DNA from: Cacconaster sp045114175
GTDB lineage: Bacteria > Bacteroidota > Bacteroidia > Bacteroidales > UBA932
NCBI GenBank assembly: GCA_045114175.1
Contig: JBGUJZ010000029.1
Location: forward strand, 1-64,000
DNA: 64,000 nucleotides
Direction of reading: 5' to 3'
The notes below the pieces were generated by a model. It was not told the origin of the DNA. It was given only the letters and a program-made list of their open reading frames with translations, and did not search any database. Numbering within the stretch: the first letter of the stretch is position 1; each line of letters starts with the position of its first letter. Both the position numbers and the translations under genes were made by a program. Positions 58,315-64,000 of this stretch are shown here, in pieces.

Positions 58315-59187
58315 TTAATACCTGTCCAACAAATCGAATGTCTCCTCGCAGGAGATGCCGCATACCCGGGCTATCTGAACGAGGTTTGACGAAAAGCGGT
58401 AGCGCAATTGCCGGAGCAGTTCTCCCTTCTGGGCGTCGCTCAATTCACTGACGCCGGCGCGATGAAAAGTGGAATAGCACAGGTCCTGGACAGCGGCGCT
58501 CAACACCTGATCCCGAAATGCAGGGATATCCTTTTCACCGAACTCCGACTGACGCTTTGCCTTGGAAGAATTCTGGAGAAAATAGTTCATCCGCTTGGGT
58601 GTACGAAATCGTGACTCGACAAATGAAACCTGGACATAGGATGCAGGCGAGATGAAGCCATCTGACAGGACCTTATACTTTGACGGGACTTCAAAATGGC
58701 TACGCAGTAGTTCACGCCTCGCTCTGAGAGAGAGACTCCCGACAGGCTCTCCCTTGTCATTAGACGGGTTGAAGAAGACATTGCCGGTCCCCCATGGATA
58801 AGCGTTAGCGTTAAGACAGATGTTGGCTGCCACACTATTCATCTGAACGTATGCGATTGCTCTTTCAAGGGCTTCGTTGCCGAGCGGAATCTCGCGCAAG
58901 TCAACATCGTTTCTCCGAAGCAACTCTCTGGAGCCATACTTGTGACTGAAATACTGACCGTACAACTTCTTGAATCGAGTGATGAACAGCAGGCACTCTT
59001 CATACGTTCCCTGCAAGACAAAATGCACGTGGTTGGACATCAGGATAAACGCAATGATAATCGCCCGCGAGGTGGCGGCTACGACGGCAACGTGGTTCAT
59101 CCCCACTTTATAATCCGAGTCATCTCTAAACCAGAGACTGTTCAAAAGATGGGCTGTGGTAACCAGCCAGAATTCCAAACTCTCCAT
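58315..59187 (-). CDS. REP-associated tyrosine transposase (RAYT, Y1/HUH family)
   Basis: 290 residues from ATG 59187 (the frame is open to a TTG at 59247). The HUH motif is SNHVHFVLQG (His53-Val-His55), and the catalytic tyrosine is probably in RFKKLYGQYFSHKYG (Tyr76 or Tyr79). ALERAIAYVQMNSVAANI and NAYPWGTGNVFF match the conserved RAYT C-terminal part of the domain, and a helix-turn-helix-like LVQIARVCGISCEETFDLL closes the protein. RAYTs are single-strand nucleases related to IS200/IS605 transposases that bind REP hairpins through a GTAG tetranucleotide. Three matching palindromes lie nearby (54629-54663, 59321-59355, 59372-59408). It has its own promoter box, and its product should act on these repeats. 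Confidence 0.88.
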   Translation of the reverse strand: MESLEFWLVTTAHLLNSLWFRDDSDYKVGMNHVAVVAATSRAIIIAFILMSNHVHFVLQGTYEECLLFITRFKKLYGQYFSHKYGSRELLRRNDVDLREIPLGNEALERAIAYVQMNSVAANICLNANAYPWGTGNVFFNPSNDKGEPVGSLSLRARRELLRSHFEVPSKYKVLSDGFISPASYVQVSFVESRFRTPKRMNYFLQNSSKAKRQSEFGEKDIPAFRDQVLSAAVQDLCYSTFHRAGVSELSDAQKGELLRQLRYRFSSNLVQIARVCGISCEETFDLLDRY

Positions 59188-59273
59188 AATCTCTAAACAA
59201 ACTGGCTGAAAACAAGACCGTCGCCAATCCTCCAGCCAAATAAACAATCTACATTACTGCGGCGACAGCCCAA

Positions 59274-59281
59274 CAAAGGTA
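59274..59281 (-). promoter_or_regulatory. -7 box of RAYT gene
   Basis: TACCTTTG on the minus strand, a full match to TAnnTTTG. With ATG 59187 it implies a leader of about 80 bases; with TTG 59247 about 20 bases. Confidence 0.5.
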
Positions 59282-59320
59282 AGAAAAAAAGGTAGCCTTC
59301 GGAAAAAATGATAGACGTAT

Positions 59321-59355
59321 GCGCCAGGTGGTCCATTCGTTGGACCACCTGCTAC
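59321..59355. repeat. REP-like palindrome, copy 2
   Basis: Eleven-base arms CAGGTGGTCCA and TGGACCACCTG around loop TTCGT. The left GTAG is degenerate (GTATGCGC), while the right end keeps GCTACACTTTTA, much as in copy 1 (GCTACACTATTTA). Confidence 0.85.
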
Positions 59356-59371
59356 ACTTTTAGGGGGAAAA

Positions 59372-59408
59372 CGTAGCAGGTGGTCCAGCATTTGGACCAC
59401 CTGCTACG
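59372..59408. repeat. REP-like palindrome, copy 3
   Basis: Perfect 16-base arms, CGTAGCAGGTGGTCCA and its complement, around loop GCATT. It keeps an intact GTAG at the foot of the hairpin. It lies 54 bases upstream of tRNA-Ser and 16 bases from copy 2, forming a paired cluster. Confidence 0.9.
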
Positions 59409-59418
59409 CTGCTAAAAA

Positions 59419-59450
59419 TTTGGTACGTCCCGAGCGATTTTCTATCTTTG
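59419..59450 (+). promoter_or_regulatory. Promoter of tRNA-Ser
   Basis: TTTG (59419-59422), 20 bases, TATCTTTG (59443-59450): a full match to the Bacteroidota consensus, 12 bases before the tRNA 5' end. Confidence 0.8.
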
Positions 59451-59462
59451 CCCTCCCAATCC

Positions 59463-59547
59463 GGAAGGTTGGCCGAGTGGTCTATGGCGGCAGTCTTGAA
59501 AACTGTTAGTCCGCAAGGGCTCAGGGGTTCGAATCCCTTACCTTCCG
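59463..59547 (+). tRNA. tRNA-Ser (anticodon UGA)
   Basis: 85 bases. The acceptor stem GGAAGGT pairs with ACCTTCC, and the discriminator is G, as in serine tRNAs. The anticodon loop within CAGTCTTGAAAACTG gives UGA. A long variable arm (TTAGTCCGCAAGGGCTCA region) and a T arm with GGTTCGAATCC are present. CCA is not encoded. Confidence 0.96.
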
Positions 59548-59566
59548 CAAATGAAGTACTGAAAGC

Positions 59567-59594
59567 CGCGCGACCCTGTCGCGCGCTTTTTTTT
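59567..59594 (+). terminator. Terminator after tRNA-Ser
   Basis: Stem CGCGCGAC/GTCGCGCG (8 pairs) with loop CCT, followed by C and eight T. It lies 19 bases past the tRNA end. Confidence 0.85.
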
Positions 59595-59644
59595 GAGAGT
59601 TGAAGCCGCTCGGAAAACTTGCTTTCCAGACGGCTTCAGTTCTC
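59595..59644. repeat. Long interrupted hairpin between tRNA-Ser and lspA
   Basis: Arms TGAAGCCG (59601-59608) and CGGCTTCA (59631-59638), inner arms GGAAA/TTTCC and outer arms GAGA/TCTC, about 17 pairs in total. It lies between two terminators, so a small RNA or insulating structure is possible; no other role is visible. Confidence 0.45.
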
Positions 59645-59665
59645 AAAACCCGACCGCAGGTCGGG
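59645..59665 (-). terminator. Terminator after lspA
   Basis: Minus-strand stem CCCGACC/GGTCGGG (7 pairs) with loop TGC, followed by TTTT. It lies 15 bases past the lspA stop. Confidence 0.75.
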
Positions 59666-59680
59666 CAAATCCCGGAAGGA

Positions 59681-60313
59681 TTAAACCTCCGCCTCGGCGG
59701 GCTTCTTGCCGAAGAAGCGCCAGTGGAAGATCAGCAGGTAGAAGGCGCCGACCGTGATGCAGGAGTCGGCGAAGTTGAAAATCGGACGGAAGAAGATGAC
59801 GTGCTTGCCGCCCCAGATGGGGAACCATGCGGGCAGGTCGGTGTCGATAATGGGGAAGTAGAACATATCCACCACCTTGCCGAAGAGAAAGCCCGCATAA
59901 CCGCCGTCGGGGAACATCGTGGCCACCTGCGTGAGAGTGCTCTCCGAAAAGATGAGACCGTAGAACAGCGAATCGATGATGTTGCCCAGGGCACCGCAGA
60001 GAATGGCGGAGAGTCCGATCAACACGCCCATCGGGGTGGTGGGACGCTTCAGCAGTTTGCGGATGTACAGGAAGATCACCACCACCAGCGCAACGCGGAA
60101 AATGCTGAGCAGCAACTTGCCGACCGTGGCGCCGAGCTGCATGCCAAACGCCATGCCGTTGTTTTCGACAAAGTAGATCTGGAACCAGTTTCCGAATACA
60201 TGAATGCTCTGCCCGAGCGTCATATTGGTCTTGACCAGAATCTTGATGACCTGATCAATGACCAGCAGAAGGACGACAAGCAGAGTAATCTTCGTTCCGC
60301 GGGAGAGCTTCAT
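59681..60313 (-). CDS. lspA: Lipoprotein signal peptidase (signal peptidase II)
   Basis: 210 residues with four membrane helices. Catalytic aspartates are in GNIIDSLFYG and FNFADSCITVG, and the family motif YFVENNGMAFGMQ precedes them. An extra loop (about residues 130-160) is longer than in Proteobacteria, common in Bacteroidota. The enzyme cleaves prolipoprotein signals, as needed by the many lipoproteins in this window. It follows the DksA-like gene by ten bases, an order typical of Bacteroidota. Confidence 0.93.
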   Translation of the reverse strand: MKLSRGTKITLLVVLLLVIDQVIKILVKTNMTLGQSIHVFGNWFQIYFVENNGMAFGMQLGATVGKLLLSIFRVALVVVIFLYIRKLLKRPTTPMGVLIGLSAILCGALGNIIDSLFYGLIFSESTLTQVATMFPDGGYAGFLFGKVVDMFYFPIIDTDLPAWFPIWGGKHVIFFRPIFNFADSCITVGAFYLLIFHWRFFGKKPAEAEV

Positions 60314-60323
60314 CGGCGGGAGT

Positions 60324-60722
60324 CTATTTGTATCCCTTTTCCTTGGCCTCTACGCTGAGAGTAGCGTGCGGCACCAGGCGGAGACGCTCTTTGGGAATCA
60401 GTTTACCGGTGGCGCGGCAGATGCCGTAAGTCTTGTTCTCGATGCGGCCCAGTGCAGCCTCGAGGTTCTGGATCAGCTTGTACTGACGGGAAGCCAGTTG
60501 GCCGATCTCCTCTTTGGAAAGCGAGGATGCGCCCTCTTCCAGCACTTTAAAGGTGGGAGAGGTATCCTCGGTGTCATTACTGGTGCTATGGTTAACCATC
60601 CCCTTGAGCATGTCATACTCTTTGCGGGCGGCTTCGAGCTTTTCAAGAATCAGGGCCTTGAACTCCTGGAGTTCCTCATCGCTGTAGCGAACCTTCTCGG
60701 CGGTAGTAACTTTCTTTGCCAT
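60324..60722 (-). CDS. TraR/DksA-family protein with incomplete zinc finger
   Basis: 132 residues. The N-terminal coiled-coil (about 15-90) and the C-terminal globular part (YGICRATGKLIPKERLRLVP) match TraR/DksA proteins. The four-Cys zinc site is reduced: only the first Cys is kept, and the others read Thr, His and Thr or are absent. DksA homologues bind RNA polymerase through its secondary channel and modulate transcription, often with ppGpp. Loss of the zinc ligands is seen in other family members and does not rule out function. It sits between ileS and lspA with its own promoter box. Confidence 0.82.
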   Translation of the reverse strand: MAKKVTTAEKVRYSDEELQEFKALILEKLEAARKEYDMLKGMVNHSTSNDTEDTSPTFKVLEEGASSLSKEEIGQLASRQYKLIQNLEAALGRIENKTYGICRATGKLIPKERLRLVPHATLSVEAKEKGYK

Positions 60723-60745
60723 AATTCTTTGTCGTTTATTTTTTA

Positions 60746-60753
60746 CAAAGCTA
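60746..60753 (-). promoter_or_regulatory. -7 box of DksA-like gene and lspA
   Basis: TAGCTTTG on the minus strand, a full match to TAnnTTTG, 23 bases upstream of the DksA-like start, between it and the ileS stop. Confidence 0.6.
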
Positions 60754-60773
60754 ATAATTAATTCTCGAACAAC

Positions 60774-63700
60774 CTATACCCTCGCAACGGAAATCTTGAG
60801 GGTGGCTTCGTCCCACTCTACCTCGGTGCCGTCAAAATCGGCTGCTGGAGCGAACGAGAGCGATTCGGTGAGCGTCTGCTCGCAGAGATATTTTCCGAAG
60901 GAGGCAAGCGCCTCTTCAATCTCCGCAGACTGGGCAATCACCACGCGGATGCGGTCGGTTACCTCGAAACCACTCTCCTTGCGGAGATTCTGGATACGGT
61001 TGATCAGCTCGCGGGTGATACCTTCGCGACGCAGGTCGTCGGTGAGGGTCACGTCGAGGGCAACGGTCAGGCGGCCTTCGGATGCCACGAGCCAGCCCGG
61101 CATATCCTCGGAGTGGATCTCGTAGTCAGCGGTTTCCAATGTCACAGGGCCGGAGGGCAGATCCAGGGTGTACTCCCCTGCCCGCTCAATCGCGCCGATC
61201 GTAGGCTGATCCATCGTAGCGAAAGCAGCTGCAATCTCTTTCATCTGCTTGCCGTAACGCTTGCCGAGGGTCTTGAAGTTGGGCTTGATCTTCTTGGTAA
61301 TCAGACCGGTGGTATCGTGGATAAACTCAGCCTCCTTGACGTTGACTTCCGTCAGGATCAGCTGCTTCACCTTCTCAATCTGCTCCTGCAGCGACGGGTC
61401 GATCACCGGGATGATGATCTTGGCCAGCGGCTGGCGAACCTTGATGTTGACCTTGCGGCGGAGCGCCAAGATCATCGAGGTAGCCTGCTGTGCGAGGGCC
61501 ATCCGCTCTTCGAGCGCCGTGTCGATCTCATCTTCGCAGCATTCGAGCATTATCTCAAAGTGCACGGACTCTGCACCCGGGACGAGGTCGCACCAGAGGC
61601 GATCCATGTAGAAGGGAGCGATAGGAGCCGCAAGTTCAGCAACCGTCTGAAGAGCGATGTAAAGCACCTGGTATGCAACCAACTTGTCTTCCGTAAGGCC
61701 ACCGCCCCAGAAGCGCTTGCGGTTCAGGCGGACATACCAGTTGGAGAGGTCGTCGCAGACAAAATCCTGAATGAGACGGCCGGCCGTGGTAATGTCGTAA
61801 TCGGCATAGGCCGCATCAACCTTCTTCATGAGGGTGTTCAGCACAGACATCAACCAACGGTCGATCTCTTGCCAGCGTGACCTATCTACCATAGGAATAT
61901 CGCCCCTGAATCCGTCCACATTCGCATAGAGCGCGAAGAAGGAGTAGGTATTGTAGAGCGTGCCGAAGAACTTACGCTGGACCTCCGCCACGCCTGCCTC
62001 GTCGAACTTCAGGTTGTCCCAAGGCTGGGCGTTGGTGAGCATATACCAGCGGAGCGCGTCGGCGCCGTAGGTGTCGATAATCTTGAAGGGATCTACCGCG
62101 TTGCCCAGGCGCTTGGACATCTTGTTGCCATCCTTGTCGAGCACCAGGCCGTTGGAAATCACTGTCTTGTAAGCGCAAGTGTCGGAGACCATCGTGTGGA
62201 CGGCGTGAAGCGTGTAGAACCAGCCACGGGTCTGGTCAACGCCTTCGGCGATGAAGTCGGCCGTCTGGCCGAAGTTGGGTTTGCCCAGTTCGGCGAGTCC
62301 CTCCTGGGCGTACGGCATGGCGCCGGAATCGAACCAGACATCAATCAGGTCGCTCTCGCGGACCATCTTCTTGCCGTCTTCGGAGACCAGGTAGATGTTG
62401 TCCATGTAGGGACGGTGCAGATCCACGCGGTCGTAATTCTCTTTGGAGTAGTCGCCCGGGACGAAACCGGCCTTGCGAAGCGGGTTCTCCGGCATGATGC
62501 CGGCAGCCACGGAGCGCTCCAGCTCGTTGTAGAGCTCTTCCAGCGATCCGATGCACTTCTCCTGCTTGCCGTCTTCCGTGCGCCAGATGGGCAGCGGGGT
62601 ACCCCAGTAGCGGCTGCGCGAAAGGTTCCAGTCCTGAATGTTCTCGAGCCATTTGCCGAATCGGCCGGTACCGGTGGATTCGGGCTTCCAGTTGATGGTC
62701 TTGTTGAGCGCCACCATCCGATCCTGCACTGCAGTGGTGCGGATGAACCAGGAATCCAGCGGATAGTAGAGCACCGGCTTGTCGGTACGCCAACAGTGCG
62801 GATAGTTGTGCACGTGTTTCTCAATGCGGAAAGCGATGCCTGCCTGCTTGAGTTCCATGCAGATATCAATATCGAGCGTGGGAGCGTCGGGAGCGAGGGT
62901 ATCATCGTAGGCGTTCTTCACGAAGCGGCCTGCGAAGGGGCTGTAGGCAGCCACATCCACCCGTTCTGCCACGAACTTGGGATCGAGATCCTCGATGCGA
63001 TAGAGTTTACCGGTACGGTCCACCATCGCCTGACGGTTGCCCGCCTTGTCGATCACCTGCATCGGCGGAATGCCGGCAGCCTTGGCCACCTTGTCGTCGT
63101 CTGCACCAAAGGTGGGCGCGATATGGACGATACCGGTACCGTCTTCCGTGGTGACATAGTCGCCGGGGATGACGCGGAAAGCGTCTCCGTCGGGCTTCAT
63201 CCAAGGAATCAGCTGTTTGTAGCGGATGCCGACCAGTGCGGTACCCTTGACGGGCGCACCGGCCACGGTACCCGGATTCTTATCGTTGAAATGGGCTTCC
63301 AGCAGCGGCTTTGCCACGATGTAGCGAGCCGGAGCCTTGGAATAAGGGTTCACGCTGTCCACCGCCACATATTCGATGTTCGGGCCCACGCAGAGTGCCG
63401 TGTTGGAAGGCAGGGTCCAGGGGGTGGTGGTCCAGGCCAGGATGTAAACTGGACGGTCGGCGCCCTCAAAGAGGAACTCGGAAGCGGCGTCGCGGATCAC
63501 CTCGAACTGCACGGTGACGGTGGTATCTTTCACGTCACGGTAGCAGCCCGGCTGGTTCAACTCGTGGGAACTCAAGCCCGTGCCGGCAGCCGGCGAATAG
63601 GGCTGGATGGAGTAACCCTTATAGAGATAACCCTTGTCGTAAATCTTCTTGAGCAGGTACCAGAGCGTCTCGATGTAGTGGTTGTCGTAGGTAATGTAGG

Positions 63701-64000
63701 GACGGTCGGTATCAACCCAGTAACCGATCTTTTCCGTCAGCGAGACCCACTCGGAGGTATATTTCATCACCTCTTCGCGGCAGGTCTGGTTGTATTCCTC
63801 TACCGAGATCTTCTTGCCGATGTCCTCTTTGGTGATGCCGAGCTTCTTCTCAACACCCAGTTCCACAGGCAGGCCGTGAGTATCCCAGCCGGCACGACGG
63901 TCCACGAAGTAGCCCTTCTGCGTCTTGTAACGGCAGATGGCGTCTTTGATGGAACGTGCCATCACGTGATGGATGCCCGGCATGCCGTTCGCGGAGGGCG
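60774..64000 (-). CDS. ileS: Isoleucyl-tRNA synthetase, N-terminus cut by window end
   Basis: At least 1074 residues are visible; the frame is open through the window edge, where the residues SANGMPGIHHVMAR cover the HIGH-equivalent motif, so only a short N-terminus is missing. Class I features: KGYFVDRRAGWDTHGLPVE, an editing domain (about 200-420) with GDYVTTEDGTGIVHIAPTFG, the KMSKS loop DKDGNKMSKRLGN and the anticodon-binding and C-terminal regions. It charges tRNA-Ile with isoleucine and edits valine. The long C-terminal domain and sequence style are those of Bacteroidota IleRS. The DksA-like gene follows after 51 bases. Confidence 0.96.
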   Translation of the reverse strand, partial: PSANGMPGIHHVMARSIKDAICRYKTQKGYFVDRRAGWDTHGLPVELGVEKKLGITKEDIGKKISVEEYNQTCREEVMKYTSEWVSLTEKIGYWVDTDRPYITYDNHYIETLWYLLKKIYDKGYLYKGYSIQPYSPAAGTGLSSHELNQPGCYRDVKDTTVTVQFEVIRDAASEFLFEGADRPVYILAWTTTPWTLPSNTALCVGPNIEYVAVDSVNPYSKAPARYIVAKPLLEAHFNDKNPGTVAGAPVKGTALVGIRYKQLIPWMKPDGDAFRVIPGDYVTTEDGTGIVHIAPTFGADDDKVAKAAGIPPMQVIDKAGNRQAMVDRTGKLYRIEDLDPKFVAERVDVAAYSPFAGRFVKNAYDDTLAPDAPTLDIDICMELKQAGIAFRIEKHVHNYPHCWRTDKPVLYYPLDSWFIRTTAVQDRMVALNKTINWKPESTGTGRFGKWLENIQDWNLSRSRYWGTPLPIWRTEDGKQEKCIGSLEELYNELERSVAAGIMPENPLRKAGFVPGDYSKENYDRVDLHRPYMDNIYLVSEDGKKMVRESDLIDVWFDSGAMPYAQEGLAELGKPNFGQTADFIAEGVDQTRGWFYTLHAVHTMVSDTCAYKTVISNGLVLDKDGNKMSKRLGNAVDPFKIIDTYGADALRWYMLTNAQPWDNLKFDEAGVAEVQRKFFGTLYNTYSFFALYANVDGFRGDIPMVDRSRWQEIDRWLMSVLNTLMKKVDAAYADYDITTAGRLIQDFVCDDLSNWYVRLNRKRFWGGGLTEDKLVAYQVLYIALQTVAELAAPIAPFYMDRLWCDLVPGAESVHFEIMLECCEDEIDTALEERMALAQQATSMILALRRKVNIKVRQPLAKIIIPVIDPSLQEQIEKVKQLILTEVNVKEAEFIHDTTGLITKKIKPNFKTLGKRYGKQMKEIAAAFATMDQPTIGAIERAGEYTLDLPSGPVTLETADYEIHSEDMPGWLVASEGRLTVALDVTLTDDLRREGITRELINRIQNLRKESGFEVTDRIRVVIAQSAEIEEALASFGKYLCEQTLTESLSFAPAADFDGTEVEWDEATLKISVARV

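Noticed and set aside
59321..59408. Palindromes considered as a CRISPR array
   Set aside because: Only two adjacent copies with a short spacer, no further units and no cas genes; the adjacent RAYT explains them better.

Overview
The window reads as a chromosomal segment of an uncultured or little-known Bacteroidales bacterium (Bacteroidota). The evidence is two SusC/SusD pairs, BACON and FISUMP lipoproteins, a type III glutamine synthetase, a FucP-type permease, and many promoters with the Bacteroidota -7 box TAnnTTTG, several with a TTTG -33 box 18-20 bases upstream. Coding DNA is GC-rich except for one AT-rich island at 13.6-18.5 kb. Genes are densely packed, often with ATGA overlaps, and no gene-free stretch exceeds 300 bases.

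Layout. 1-3.6 kb: a 5'-truncated outer-membrane receptor and an EamA transporter. 3.6-9.6 kb (minus): two housekeeping operons, rpmH-PASTA protein-rluD and polA-ECF sigma-rsmG. 9.6-13.6 kb: a small lipoprotein, glutamine synthetase III, and a divergent alpha/beta-hydrolase lipoprotein. 13.6-18.5 kb (plus): an AT-rich accessory island of four genes (RhuM-type protein, a protein with two apparent winged-helix repeats, a Ppx/GppA-like domain fused to a MoxR-type AAA+ ATPase, and a vWA-like partner), ending next to the 3' end of tRNA-Leu. 18.7-33.9 kb (minus): a polysaccharide utilization locus with SusC, SusD, GH172 (DUF2961), a mutarotase-like lipoprotein, FucP-type MFS permease, S9-type hydrolase, LacI regulator, ribokinase-family kinase, KpsF-type SIS isomerase and GH116. 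34-44.2 kb (minus): a second SusC/SusD operon with an esterase-like lipoprotein, BACON, BACON/FISUMP and LRR surface lipoproteins and a 41-residue peptide. 44.3-50.7 kb (minus): TPR protein, beta-barrel, tpiA and a second esterase. 50.8-52.1 kb: ftsE and nth. 52.1-57.1 kb (minus): an MsrA-amidotransferase fusion, a C45-type Ntn hydrolase and a TonB receptor. 57.2-64 kb: a phosphodiester glycosidase, a REP-associated tyrosine transposase (RAYT) with matching palindromes, tRNA-Ser, lspA, a DksA-like gene and truncated ileS.

How the genes may work together. The locus at 18.7-33.9 kb fits a complete D-arabinofuranose (D-arabinan-like) pathway: GH172 and GH116 release sugar, a FucP-type permease imports it, a ribokinase-family kinase phosphorylates it, and an arabinose-5-phosphate isomerase-like SIS protein sends it to ribulose-5-phosphate. 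The encoded LacI regulator has two likely operators with the same half-site, each 7 bases downstream of the -7 position of the two SusC operons, so both operons look like one regulon. This function is inference.

The other notable elements are the AAA+/Ppx island, the RAYT/REP system, an in-frame fusion of MsrA to a former lipoprotein, and a DNA polymerase I whose 3'-5' exonuclease site looks lost.
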